In this document: positions 48,008 through 60,019 of the stretch, one piece after another | How the letters are laid out: every line of letters starts with the position of its first letter | Numbering within the stretch: position 1 is the stretch's first letter | Origin: Ceriagrion tenellum | Taxonomy: Eukaryota; Arthropoda; Insecta; Odonata; Coenagrionidae | Reading direction: 5' to 3' | Assembly (NCBI GenBank): GCA_963169105.1 | Contig: OY720634.1 | Location: forward strand, 120,192,430 to 120,256,429 | Length of the DNA stretch: 64,000 nucleotides | Notes under the pieces: model-generated | The model's database searches: none | What the model saw: only the letters and a program-made list of their open reading frames with translations | What the model was told of the DNA's origin: nothing | Made by a program: the position numbers and the translations under genes

Positions 48008-48269
48008 CCTGTGATGCCCCAATTTTTCTTTTAGATCTCCACCTCCGCCAGTTATTTTCATTCATCTGGCTCTGTTTCCAACCCTCCTTGTTTACTTATT
48101 GCAACTCTTTACCTTGAATTTCCCCCTTTCTTGATTTCCGGCCCTCACCCTCTCCTCCGCCAAACTCATTACCCCCCTCCTATTCTTGTGACTTAGGTAC
48201 CTATACATATACAAGTTGAGGGTCGTTGCATGTACCTTGATAATGACACAACGTGACCAAAACATGGCC

Positions 48270-48363
48270 GGAGGTTGATTCCTTCTTTCGGGTTTTCCGC
48301 CGCGTTGTACCAACGCGGCGGAAACCAACGCGGCGGAAAACCCGAAAGAAGGAATCAACCTCC
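48270..48363. repeat. perfect 38-bp inverted repeat
   Basis: 48270-48307 is the exact reverse complement of 48326-48363 (left arm starts GGAGGTTGATTCC, ends CCGCCGCGTTG). The 18-base loop holds a further copy of the AACGCGGCGGAAA module, so the module occurs twice head-to-tail on the right. The arms are GC-rich in an AT-rich context. Confidence 0.95.
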
Positions 48364-48610
48364 ATCTAAGCCCCGCGGAAGCCTTCAACAGAACAAAACA
48401 TGTCCGGTTTGATACTGGTGCACAAAGCAATCAGGGAAGGAGAGGGGAGGTTGGGATTGTATGGGAGAAATGTAAGGTCAAAGATGTGGGGCCTGGCTGA
48501 CTATATAGTGGGGAAAGATACAACAAAGTTACAGAAAATCTTTCCTGTCATACAGTCCCAATCTCCCCTCTACTACCTTCATTACCCTATGGAGCAGTGT
48601 CACTCTCTCT

Positions 48611-48660
48611 ACGGCTGAAGAAGACCTTAGAACCCGAAACATCCTGAGTAAGACTTTCCT
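48611..48660 (+). mobile_element. possible Penelope-like end
   Basis: CTGAAGA at 48615-48621 and GAAAC at 48636-48640, spaced like the hammerhead-like ends elsewhere, but stem II does not pair well. Weak. Confidence 0.3.
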
Positions 48661-48920
48661 TTTTTCTATCCAATCTTATTACACCCCTCTTTTGCTTTCA
48701 GGATTATAGGTACACATGAGAGCCTGAGAGCTAACAATGCGTTTGTGCAGCTTCAGCCTGTACATTTTAGTATTAGTTGTTTAGCATCCTTTTTACTGTT
48801 AGACCAGTAATATTATCTAACAAATATAAACCAACAATGAAAACTCATCAATTCTCTTCTGAAATCAGTGGAGCTATTAGATAAACATGAACCATTTCAA
48901 GGAACAACGGAAAAAGCCAC

Positions 48921-49168
48921 GCCGTAACTTCAACGGAGTCACCCACTAGTGATCACACAATTGTGTGAAATTCACAGTGGAAAAATCATTCGAAATTTTT
49001 TATTGTCCGGACAGTATTTGTAATGACATTGCTTTTGTGACTCAATCCCTTCTCTTAAATATAAGTCCCCCTTCCCGCCCAAATGCGAATGATTTTTCCC
49101 CTGTGAACTTCATACAATAATACATACAATGATCACTAGCGGGTGACTCCGTTGAGTTTACTGCGCGG
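48921..49168. repeat. inverted pair of SINE tails around a repeat
   Basis: The left arm (48921-48992) reads on the minus strand as GAATGATTTTTCCACTGTGA, then CACACAATTGTGTGATCAC, GGGTGACTCCGTTGAAGTTA. The right arm (49085-49168) reads the same on the plus strand. These are tails of the SINE at 61897-62100; no tRNA head is present in either arm. The 48998-49083 repeat lies between them. Confidence 0.7.
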
Positions 49169-49318
49169 TGGTTCTTTGAAAATGTCCAAAATAAACACCT
49201 TTGTGTTTAAAGTTGGGTTTAACCCCGTGGACTGTAGCGCTTAGCGCTCACATACTCGTACGAGTATCTCTGGTATTGTATATACGGTACCTGTGAAGAC
49301 AACTTGTGCCTTAAAGCC

Positions 49319-49475
49319 CCCATGAGATTCACAATATCAGAGGACGCATAAGTTGCTTAATTGGTTAGGGACCTCAGCGCAAAATGGAGGGAAATAGGTT
49401 CGAATCCCTGTCCTGGCCAATGATTGTTCCTCTGTAAAATTCACAAAATCATGTATTTCAATATGAATCAATGAT
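49319..49475 (+). mobile_element. tRNA-derived SINE, family 1
   Basis: CATGAGATTCACAATATCAG leader, A-box AGTTGCTTAATTGG, B-box GGTTCGAATCCC, then CCAATGATTGTTCC and AAAATTCACAAAATC tail. Same family as 61897-62100. Confidence 0.75.
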
Positions 49476-51213
49476 TTAACTTCATTAATGTAAGTCTTCA
49501 CTTCGCTCGGCAAACTCAAGATAATGTTTTTTATCTTTTGAAAACAGTTATTCCCGTGTCCCAATAGGCAAATCTAATTCAAACTGATGTCTTTGTAATC
49601 AACTTTCGAAATGAAAATCTGAAGCTAAAATCAGGTTTGCATCAACACTGCACAAACTCACGACTGAGTGCCCGGGACAAAATTCTATGGCTTCAATGTT
49701 ATCGTGATGCATATGCCTCTCCGAAGTTAAATTGTGTACGTCAGTGTGCGAGACTCACAACACTCCGCTGCACTTCTGTGGTAGGAGGCTTAACTTATAC
49801 GCAATGGCCTGGAATCGACTGAGTTAACAATATTGACTGCACCGAGTACGAAGTCTTACAAGGATATGGGAGCACATAAGGGTATCAGCGGAAATTTTCC
49901 CCGCGGGAAATTGAGAGCAATAAAGGAAACGCTGTGCTTAGCTTTTTTTCGTTCTTGCTTCGCGGAGTGGGTTCACCAATATGTTAGCGATCCCCTCCCA
50001 CCACTACCTCCCCCTCCGCACCCCAAGAGCCAGAAAGTGGATGTTTTCTCCACTTCGTTTCCAATCGAACACAAAATTTCCGTGCGGTCTGTAGCTCTTT
50101 TTGAAAAGTCGTGAATTGTTCCATTTTTTTACCCTTGTGTGTTGTCTTTCAGTATTTTTGTCTGTGTTTTCCTCTCACAAAAAATGGAAGAATTGTAGAA
50201 GGATAGTGGAGGAACAATGGTCATGGAAAAAAACAACCTGAAGGATATAGCGTACCAATGAAACATTGGGGATTCTTTTGTAAAAAATATCCAGTCGTAA
50301 ATTTTTTTTGTGACGCAAGCTGTGGGGAAACATTTCTTACATCCTAAACATTACGAAAACGGTAGGTATACTTGTTAAGCCATCTTATTTTTTTTAGTCT
50401 GGTTAAAAATTGTTTTCATTAGAGTGAAATCATCATTCAAGTGTAATATACTTTTATCCTAAACATGAAAAATGAGTTCTAGTATCCTATATATGATAGT
50501 GATAATGAAATAAAGAAAAAAGTCAATCAAACAGCTATAAATTATTTCTGAAATAAGATGATGGATAGTTTGGTATTTCCTCTTTACGGACTAAACAATA
50601 AATACTTTCCCGCACGCTCTCCTGTTCCTGAGAATAATTATCTATCTATATTCCGTGGACTCGTAGTAGGTTTTCGCCCATGATTATCTCTATGTAGCAA
50701 TTAATGTATGTCTATACACTTCCATTTCATTTAGATTTTGGTCTATTTTTCGACTCTTAATACAATTTTCTTATGGTGGTGAATCCAACAAATACCATTA
50801 CTGCATTTTTGTCGTAAGATTTTTCTCCATTTTCTCTAATCGGAAGTTATTTTCTATTTATCTCTCTCCATTTCACCGAAAGACCTACCCAGATGCCTCG
50901 CTCTCATTGCTAAAGATTCGCAATATTTCCTGCCGACTCTTGTTACAATTCCATTAATTGCACCTCTACTTGTTTCCTAAAGCAAAGACAATTTTTTAAA
51001 ATTTGAATCTTCCACTCGCAGCTACCCAAACTTCAATGAATCCTACTCGTTTTTAGTCTATTTGACCAACAAGTGCAAGCTATGGCACAGTTTCGTCATG
51101 TTGCCTTTAGCCGTTAGTTATTAATCATTTGGATGTTCATATTTTTTTAAATTTAGCTTTATCCACCTATTGTACTCAAAGTACTCTGCTAGTGTCCGTG
51201 AATGCGTCTGATA
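49476..51213. other. non-coding, no gene recognised
   Basis: AT-rich unique sequence. The open frame 49833-50114 is without motif. Confidence 0.45.
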
Positions 51214-51378
51214 GGGAGCTTATTGTGCGTGGAAAGAACAAGTTCTTATACCTATCTGTTCGGCAATGTGTCCCTCTTTTTCATCGCTTCTGTCAGACCT
51301 AGAATGTAGTGAGGTGCCATGATAATATTCTCTGCATCGCTCTGAAACACACCGGTTATAAATTACTCAAGCACACTA
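51214..51378 (-). mobile_element. CR1/L2-like LINE fragment
   Basis: GAGCTTATTGTGCGTGGAAA, then AAGAACAAGTTC, TCTGTTCGGCAATGTGTCCC, TTCTGTCAGACCTAG and ATTCTCTGCATCGCTCTGAA are the reverse complement of the final CR1 coding segment (FQSD to NSFFPRT region). Both ends are truncated and the tail repeat is absent. Confidence 0.75.
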
Positions 51379-52469
51379 GCAATCAATCAAGTAACCAACC
51401 TAGCAACAAGCAACCAAGATATGAGTTAGTCGAGGAAAGGAAAGCTACCTATATGGCTATCGGCGGAAGGCGGGGGAAGAGTTGATGGCATGGATCTTCT
51501 TGGAGAATTCCTGATCACAAAAACATCCATTTCCCCAAAGCTTGCAAGAACGATTTACCTCTGCACCTACTGTTCGGATGTGGAGTTGGGCGAATGACTG
51601 GAGGAGAGAGAGGCATGTGTGTATGGTGCGGGCAACAGCAAAGGGGCCTTTCGTCGGAAGGGACGCGTGGATGACGCAGCCGCTGAAGGGGAGTAAAATC
51701 GGCTCCAAGGCGTCGCGAGTTTTGCTGAGCGTCAATGATGCCGGATAGTCGGTGGTAGTGTCCGACTTCGAATGATCTCCTTCATTTTTCGGGATCTACC
51801 GCGTCTTTTATTGAATAGTGACAACAGTTTCGCAGACACTACCTGGAGACGCTGACAGTAGATCCCGAAAAATGAAGGAGATCAACGTAGATCACCGCGA
51901 AAGCCTTCGTTCTCACATCCGACTTCGAATGTTCGCACGAGTGGAAAGACTCCGAAACGAGACTCGCGAACCGGAACCCTGTGATATATTTATGCTCACT
52001 TTTCGCGCAGTCATGAGCATGAAGCATACTATATGCATTACTCCAAGCTAGTAAGAGCCAAACTATTACGGTAGAAATGATCACAGGCATAAAATCAAGG
52101 AAATAGACTGTAGAACCAATAGGTTTAAAATGTTAACTTTTCATGTATAATAAGGGACCTAAGGGTCTATACTTTGTATTATGATTTTTCCTCACCAATC
52201 AAGTATCATTCTACCAACTACGCTAAGTGATCAATGGAAACCTATGCTCTTATATGTCTTAAATCAGAGAGCCATTTAGCGAAGTGCATACGAATTAGAG
52301 CATCTGTTTTCTGTTATTAATTGTTTGACCACGCTTTAAAGAGCTGACTATTATTGTTATTAAGGTGTTATATGCATTAACACTGGTTTTGATGAAAGCA
52401 GGCTACGGAGCACAATCTACCTACACAATTTCTTTCAAGCATACGTCCTTCACTTCTTCACCCCATCAA
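51379..52469. other. non-coding, with an inverted repeat
   Basis: No gene supported. The overlapping frames 51457-51735 (minus) and 51542-51748 (plus) have no motif. It contains the inverted repeat 51774-51883. Confidence 0.4.
51774..51883. repeat. perfect 26-bp inverted repeat
   Basis: 51774-51799 (GATCTCCTTCATTTTTCGGG then ATCTAC) is the exact reverse complement of 51858-51883, with a 58-base loop. TCCGACTTCGAATG occurs as a direct repeat just upstream of the left arm (51761-51774) and downstream of the right arm (51918-51931), as if the structure were inserted within or duplicated with that sequence. Confidence 0.9.
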
Positions 52470-52815
52470 TATCCTACTATACCTCTTCTAATTGTGATCC
52501 AAAAGTTCATCCTTCATACCAAAGACTTCCTCGTTTGTCCTTTTTTCGTCCTCCACACCTTCTCCATCCTCCTCCAGACAACATTCCGAACGCCTGAAGC
52601 CTATTCTCGTGCTGCCTTCTTGGAGCCCTCGTTTCTGCCCCACATAACGCTACAACGCTAAACACTTCATCACGTTTTTTACCATCCTCTTCTTCATACC
52701 TTCACTTAGGACCTCCTTCATCACATCCCTTTTATTTCTGAACGCTTCTGTTGCTAGAACTATTCTTCTCCTTATGTCTTTGCTACTGTGGCCATGATCT
52801 TACGCACATTACCGA
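52470..52815 (-). pseudogene. RTE-type LINE C-terminal fragment
   Basis: On the minus strand the reading is SSKDIRRRIVLATEAF, then RKRDVMKEVLSEGMKKRM-like and MVKNVMK segments. After frame changes, LQAFGML- and GGWRRC-like segments and KRTNEEVFGM follow. This order (IRRRI-LA-EAF, KKRMVK, LEAF, TNEEVL) is the post-RT region of the same LINE type as 62376-62705. Short, with frameshifts. Confidence 0.7.
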
Positions 52816-54513
52816 ATTGTTAAAATTTCTCATCTTTCTCCAGTTTTAGCCCTCCTCCTTTTGTGACTAGCCTCGCTTTATTTGCTCTAAAGAACCTCAT
52901 TACTTTTTATTCCTATAGTTTATCTTCATTTATGTTAAACAGTTTATTTTAGTGCCATTTTCACCCTAATTGATATAATTTTAGATTTATTATTATTTAA
53001 ACTTCAATATTTTATTTATGTATTTGTATCTCATTTCTCCAAAAACTAATATCAACCATTTTACTTAGAGTTTACGATCGTACCTGTGCAGGTAAGCTGC
53101 ATTAATTGTGAATCAAGTCTTATGTGAGGAGCGAGGACATAACGCTCTGTGATATCCACTCATCAGAGGGAAATACGGTAGTTAAATTCATTCAAAGCGC
53201 GGTGCATTTGCAGTTGAATGCAGAGATACATAAATTTACCAGCGAAGGGATTATGTGTTTAGCAAATTCGTTATGGCACCAGTGTAGTTTCAGTTTCCAT
53301 CCTCTCGCTCCTCCAAAATCGGCACAATGGTGGACTTTGCCGTCCTTTCATCTTCGTTAGTACTCAGCTTCTGTTTGTTCTCACTCAATTTCAACCTCAT
53401 AACGTTACATTCTGCGTATTATAGTGCCATAACTTTTGCGAGAGCTGTACAAGATAACTGGAGGCAGGGTAATTCCAAAATTAATATCATTTGGGTATCA
53501 AATATCATCTCCAGTTGAGTACCAAAGAAAAATTGGAACAAACTGGGAGATAAATATACGTCTTGATTTAGTTATACCGATGGTTTATTTTAACTTAATT
53601 TTTATCCGACGTCCGTTAGACAATTTCAGATATTTGACTTTAACTGGGTTGAAAATATGTTTTGGTTTAATTTTATATATCAAGAACGAGGGGTATAGTC
53701 TGATGATTCTACAAAACCTCAAAACCTTCGTCTAAAATATAGTAAATTCCCGGTACTGATTGAGATTTCTGTATTTTTTTACGTATTGAGGGATGAGCAA
53801 TGTCGCTGCCACGATTTAAATGACAAATGAAAAATATTTCCGTATTATTCTTTTGAAACTGCTCAGCTTTCAGATATATTTAGGGTAACTTGACCGCAGC
53901 AACTAGAGTTCTGAATCGTAATAAAAAACAATTTCATCGAAGCTGATCTAGGAAAATATTTCTTTGGAAAAATACGAAGTAATTTAATCTACGAAGTGTA
54001 GATATTTGCTCTATATTTCAGGCACTGAATACTCTCCATCATTTTTGTTTGTACAATGTCCATATAGTCGTTCTGGGAATATTTTAATGCATTCAGACGG
54101 GGACGAGACGCGGAACAATATTATTTATGCCAGCAGTTTCTTTATGGATCAAACACATTTCCATATTTGCATCAAAGCTTACTGTTAAACTCACAATTTC
54201 AGTCTCTGCTCTCATATTTTGCGAATTAGACCCCAGTAGTCTACAGTAATTCAACGGTATATAAGCCTTTTGGTTCCATTTAAGATTTTGAATGGTAAGC
54301 CATCCATGTAAACTTCATCTTCCACAACTGATTTTTATGTTCTTAGGTGGCAATAATTATTTTTTACACTTCTTTTTCATTTTTGTGAACAAAATACCAT
54401 GTATCATACGTTGTATCTATAATTTTATAAAAATGCAATATGCTGCTTTATGGTAATTGCCATTTAATTAAACATTCAATTGCATTTGATCTCGTTGAAA
54501 CCAAGGAATATGT
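52816..54513. other. non-coding, no gene recognised
   Basis: AT-rich unique sequence. Open frames at 53124-53735 and 54006-54188 lack motifs. Confidence 0.45.
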
Positions 54514-54741
54514 ATGATACACAAAAGAATACCAAACTGTCTTCTTTACTTTCAACTCGTAATACACGTGTATCGACAGGTTAGCAGTTATCATCAGGTA
54601 CATTCAGGTTGTACCTGATTGTACCTGATGCTTGACTGATGAACAATCAGGTTATACCAGATGATGGCTGCTAGTCAGCTGAAACGCGTGCAGTGCGAGT
54701 TGAAAATAAAGTATATAGTATGATATCCTTTTGTGCATCAT
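54514..54741. mobile_element. inverted pair of Penelope-like ends, hammerhead-like
   Basis: The left arm, read on the minus strand from 54598, gives CTGATGA, ACTGCTAACCTGT, GATAC, ACACGTGT followed by A, then GAGTTGAAAGTAAAG and ATTCTTTTGTGTATCAT. The right arm, from 54658 on plus, gives CAGATGA, a GCTG..CAGC stem II, GAAAC, then GAGTTGAAAATAAAG and ATCCTTTTGTGCATCAT. Each arm has one mutated core box, but in different places. The 58-base spacer contains several GTACCTGAT direct repeats. Confidence 0.7.
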
Positions 54742-56914
54742 TTGGAAATGCTACTCTGCAACATCTCGCCAAAGAAAGTGGAATTTAAGGGATCCCATGT
54801 CTAACTTCCTCCAAAATGATAATATCTCTGAGAGATGATTTATGATAGATGGTACTAATCGTTTTTCCAGTATTTACGCTTCCTTCAAGCAAAAGTTTTA
54901 TGCTGGAAGGAAGTAATGCGCCTTTTGGGAAATGTAAAATGAATTTGGCACACAGTTGAATCATAGAATCGTGAATGATAGAGAATAAATTAACGATGTT
55001 CAATAAACTTCTGTGACTTCAGGTGCTTTGAGCTGTTTATTTAGAAGTTGCCACAAAGCATCATTTTAAATTAAAGAAAATTGCACTCCCGTATACATGA
55101 AACTACTGTGAACAATTACGAAGCCATTTTCGAAGGAAAACAACCAGTGTGATAGCATAACATCCCTCGGCTGGGAAAAGTGGTTGGATTGGATTTTTTT
55201 TCCCAAGCAGACTGAAGTGGCGCTGTACTTCCAAGATTGCGTTTTGTGTAAGCAGTTTAAAAAAGCAGGAGAAGGAAATTCGAAAATCTGCAGCAGTCTC
55301 GCCGTCCACTTGAGCTCCAGCTTGCATTGCAAATGAGTTTCTGGTCCTCAGGGACTCTCGACGCTGCTGATGCAACAAAACACACTGCTACCCGCCCTGT
55401 GAGGGTTGTAAGGAAGGCGAAGACAGCGCGTGGCTAGCCTCTTACATGTAATTCTGCTCCTTAGCCGAACACATCGCAAGAGGTCTTCTTTCCGACCGAG
55501 AAATACAGTTGTAGTAGTATAAATTCATATTAATCTGGTGAAAAAAGCAAAAGTGCATCAAACATATTTATTTGTCCTCCATTACTTGTTTTTTAACCCA
55601 TATAGTCTACGATGACTATTAGAAACATAAGAGAAATAGAATTTCTGAACGTACTTATTCATAAGTAGTATTTAGAATACTCATTGGGAAATTTAGTCAG
55701 AATACCTATAGAAATAAGGACTATCAAATGTTTAATTAAGTTCTAACTTATATAGGCATCTATATTATATAGGCTCATAGGCTTGTATTAACAAAATATT
55801 CATGTATGTGAGATTGAAGCATGTGTATTATAGAAATAATTACCATAATAAGAGATCAATGTGATGTATTAAAGTACATTTATTGAACATGAACCTAATG
55901 AATTTATATTAATTTATATTAAGGATTAGACTTCTTTGATGCCATTTTCTGTTTTTGTAAGAATTCAATGCATGCCTAATTCGTGTCCATTCATGGCAAA
56001 ATCGGAGACATATCCCCCGATTGCTAAGATGATGCAAATGAATGGTTAGTGCATTTTTCTTATGCAGAGCATCACTGAGTAAACGAAAATATGCGGGTGG
56101 TTTTTATCAACCAAATCCAATACCATTCAATATCTCTGAGCGTTATTGATTGATCAAAATGTTAAATGGAGATAATACAAGAACCTTCAACTTTTCAAAC
56201 ATATTTTCGCACGGCTGTAACATCTCATGAAATTATTGCCTTCCAAAGACATACATTTTTTAGAGTTGCGTCTTCTAAGATCCCTATCAATATATTTGAA
56301 CCTCGTTGGAATGATGAGATATTTTAAGAATTACTGTTTCTCTTCTAATATGGTCTCAATTATATTTTTAGACGCAAATAGCAGTTTTTTCATAATTTTC
56401 GCATGCTACGCTCTTTGCTTTATCACGCCATAGATGAGATGTGTTTTTTGGTGGAGATGGAAATTATCCTCGTTTAAATATTTATTGAGTCCGGAATCTA
56501 ATTTATGGAGTCATTCTGCGTTTGGTAAATCCTCCCTTTGTAGGAAAGAAACAGGCAGGCCGGGTGGTCACCCGCCCGGAGAACACATTGTATTCGTATC
56601 CCGGTATTGAAATGGACTTCCAACTTTTTAAATGTAATAACGTCTCCGGCCAAACGGTGTGCGCACATCTTATATGTTGGAGTGGTGAAAAACCTAATCC
56701 ATTAAAGTAGCAATAAACGTTTGGGGGATAGTTCTCAGAGTACGCTTAAGGGCAAAAGTTACCTGTGCTACTCTCAGTTATTTTTTTCAACTAACCAGTG
56801 ACACCAGTTAGTACAGTAGAGCAGATGAAGTAGTTTTAAATCGGCAGGTTGTACAGGGCATAGAAAAGTATTTTATACAATATATAAGGCATTCAATCAC
56901 ACGTAAGATGAGTA
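54742..56914. other. non-coding, no gene recognised
   Basis: AT-rich unique sequence. Near 56560 there is a short GC-rich palindrome (CGGGTGGTCACCCG). Overlapping minus frames at 55066-55378 are in two phases and lack motifs. Confidence 0.45.
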
Positions 56915-57100
56915 TACATCTACAAAATACCTTGCGAGCCGCCACAAGGGCGTGTAGCAGGGGGTGTTAGGTAACTATCCATGTAAAGGTGTACATTTTT
57001 GGGAGGTGAAATGGTGACACGTATAATGGGAGTGTATTTAGTGGTCATTTTTTATTGTGGTCTCTTATTGTGCGCAAAAAGAACGAGTTTTGTAACACCC
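56915..57100 (-). mobile_element. CR1/L2-like LINE 3' end
   Basis: Begins on the plus strand with TACATCTACAAAATACCTTG, then CGAGCCGCCACAAGGGCGTG and GTAGCAGGGGGTGTTAGG, TTGGGAGGTGAAATGGTGAC. It runs into the stop-proximal coding end (CTTATTGTGCGCAAAAAGAA). Confidence 0.8.
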
Positions 57101-57218
57101 TCATTAACGAATACCTTTACCCTTCCTTTTCCCCTATTCTTGTCTCCGTTTCAAACTTCTTCTCCTTTTCCGCTACTTAACTACGGAAACAATAGGATAA
57201 ACAGATCTCAATTAATGC

Positions 57219-57290
57219 CTGATGATGGGGATTATTTACTGAGACCCGGGTGGCTTAATTTAAATCAAAAAGTGGTATTAGTAACAGTTA
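57219..57290 (+). mobile_element. possible Penelope-like end
   Basis: Intact CTGATGA at 57219-57225, GAGAC at 57241-57245 (one change from GAAAC), then the palindrome ACCCGGGT and a ATTTAAATCAAAAAGTGGTA tail like that of 41530-41632. Stem II is poor. Confidence 0.4.
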
Positions 57291-57589
57291 TTCATCGACA
57301 AAACATAAAATATTTATGATCAGGGTCCCATTCGATGTCAATGATAGTGTCGACAACCTTCTGATCATATTCCAGGTGGGACAATGCTACTCTACGATAT
57401 GAAAACAAGGCAGAGTCTAAATCAAGAATGCAGTAATAGATATCGAAATGATATCAGTTCATAGCAATATGAAAAATATTGGTGTGAGGCTTCAACATAT
57501 GAAACTTTATTTATTACTTCAGTTGGCAATATCTTGAAAGATCTGCATTCAATAATACAGCAGATGTTGATATTCGAATCGATTTTGTT

Positions 57590-58060
57590 ATAATATCACT
57601 TCACATATTGACTGCATCCTCGTGGCTCTTGACATCTAACGTGATAGCCCGCCTTTATTCGGGCCCTACGTCTTCCTCTCTGCTCCTGTCCTTCCCTGTC
57701 TTCCCTCCTTCCTCCAGGCATTCCGTCTTCATGTCCGGCGATGACCCATTCCCCGAAACTGCACCCCCCCCTTCGTAACATCACCTCATTGCTTGACATG
57801 GCGCTCATAACCCGCCTTTCTACCCATCTTATGTTTTACAGCCACTTTCATTCTTTCCCTTCCTCCTGTCCTTACTTTTAGCTAAGTATATCCAAGCCCA
57901 TCACCTCTCTTCCTTTTCCCGAAGATATGGAGGAACATGATAAAATGCCAACGTTCCCACTCCTCTTCCCTTTTCAATCACCCATTTGCTATGCATTTTC
58001 TTGCTTGCGTATACCCTGAAATGCGTTGCACGTCTTACTTCCTCCTGTTTTTACTTCATC
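57590..58060. other. pyrimidine-rich (C/T) island
   Basis: C+T-rich with runs such as CACCCCCCCC near 57760. The minus-strand Arg/Gly-rich frame at 57596-57808 is compositional. Confidence 0.5.
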
Positions 58061-59499
58061 TGTCCTTACTTCAGCATCACTTGATTTTCCTGTAAATTAT
58101 TTGAGGAAAGAAGTCAATCCATACTTAAGCAAAAAATGGTAAAAAAATCCATTTAGAAATCTCTATCGGAATAGTCTCTTTTCTCAAGATCAATCATGGC
58201 ACACGGTTAATAAAGCACCAGGTCAGCTGGGAAAAAAATAGGGTTAAATTATTTTGACTGTCATACGAAACATATGTTCCAAGAATCCTCAAGGTCATTC
58301 TGGATACATGGATATTTACTTATCATTAGCAACATAAAATGGCGTTAGCAAAACAAAATTGCTATTTCGCAGGTTCTTTTCCGCCGAAGAGATCTCTGCG
58401 AACTACTTCTCTATGGAAGGGAAAGTACCGCCATATTTGAATACCAGGGTTCCCTATGACGCGCATCTTCCCTGTTTTCTTCGCTTGACCTTCAAAATGC
58501 TCAAACTCTTATTCCCACAAACTTCCTAGCTCTTAATTACTCATAATATAATTTCTTGTAGGTGAGTTAGGAACAATAACAGTGTATTTAGAATCAGCTT
58601 CGCTATTTCTTAACCTTTAATCCAATTGCTAGTGTTGTCGAGGCATGAATACGAGACATCGTTGCGTTGTTCAATCGATTTTATACTTCACAATTGTTCG
58701 GGTTCCCCCCGTGTTACAGCATGTTCGTGGTCAACCGTTTTGCTGGCATTTGGTTGGGCTTTATCAGGTCCGAAAGCTCTAGAGTATTTTGATTGTTCTA
58801 TACGAGGCACTTAGTCCGTAATGTATAGGGCTTGGTGTAATCCGGCACGCTCTGATTGGCTGAGAGGTCGGATGTTCTTGGACTGTTTGAAAATTTGTTT
58901 GAACGCAGGGGAGAGAGGGTAGCCATCCTCTCTGTTTAAGATTTTGTGCAATTGTATAATAATACTTTAAACATTGCCTTTCACTATTGTTATCGCTTCA
59001 TCCAACTGAAAATATTCCACATGATTGTGTTTTCTGCACAAACAAATATCTCATTACATCTACGAATTAATGTTTGTAGCAATATCTACTTCAAATCAGC
59101 AGTAAAAGTATGTGAACATATAAAATGCATGTCGTCTCGCTTGTAAACATAGCACTCCCTCGGTTTCTGACTTATACTTGCAATATTCTCAAGATTGCTA
59201 TGCTGTTCTCGCATTTCGGGTGAGCAAGTCTCGATTTTAACTTGGGCGTATTATTTTATGACTGGAGTGGAATCATCCAGAGTCACACACCCTACTGGTA
59301 GCTTGTACGGCTTTCATAGAGGTACTATCTTCTTAAAAAAATTGGCATGGCCGGCCCCGACTTAATTTAAGAGACTAGGAGTTGTTGCCAATGTGGATAG
59401 TTCTCCGTCACGCACCCTGGGTTCCGCACTGGATATCTGCCTGAGAGTATTTTAATTACCTTAGGCCATGTATTAATATCCATTATCATTTCTGCTTGA
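58061..59499. other. non-coding, no gene recognised
   Basis: AT-rich unique sequence with only short motif-less frames. Confidence 0.45.
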
Positions 59500-59805
59500 G
59501 AGGGAACGGGGAGTATGGTGGCTAGAGTATTGGCTAACCATGTGGACGGCCAGGAGTCAAATACCTGCAGAGGAGGAAGTATTTCAGAGGAAATCCGATC
59601 CCTACTTGAGTGTCTTGTGGAGGGCACTTCAAGTACAGTACTCCGTCTGTCGGATGAGACGTAAAACCGTGGTCCCCATGGCGCCTTTCGTTAAGAGCAG
59701 GCTAATGTCGATGCCAGGTTTATATCCACCCTTCCTCCCTTACGTATCCCCTATGGCGCAAACGATCTTAGCTGTCGGTCGCCTCCCCAAAATCCAATCC
59801 AATTC
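59500..59805 (+). mobile_element. tRNA-derived SINE, family 3, near complete
   Basis: A-box-like TGGCTAGAGTATTGG near 59518, B-box-like AGGAGTCAAATACC near 59553, TGCAGAGGAGGAAG and ACTTCAAGTACAGTACTCCG. Then come GAGACGTAAAACCGTGGTCC, GGCGCCTTTCGTTAAGAGCA and an end TGTCGGTCGCCTCCCCAAAA. The tail motif resembles conserved GACGTTAAAC-type SINE tails found in several invertebrates (from memory). The inverted-orientation copy is at 28905-29255. Confidence 0.8.
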
Positions 59806-60019
59806 TGCTTGAGGCTTACGCGTTGCAGGCAATTCCGGTGTTTCCGGGTTTCGCTGCGTTGCGTTATTTTGTTGTTGGCGTTTCGTAGCTAATACTGGCC
59901 ACATCTTCAGATCAGGTCCTATGGCAACTAGTGAAGATAGGCAAGTATGTATTCCGTCTTCAGGGTGGCCTTCCGGTAGCTTGGCCAAACAGCGTCGAGG
60001 GCCCTGATTTTGGCGCGTT

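Noticed and set aside
51457..51748. Overlapping frames on both strands at 51.5 kb
   Set aside because: Antisense overlap without motifs; at most one could be real and neither can be supported.
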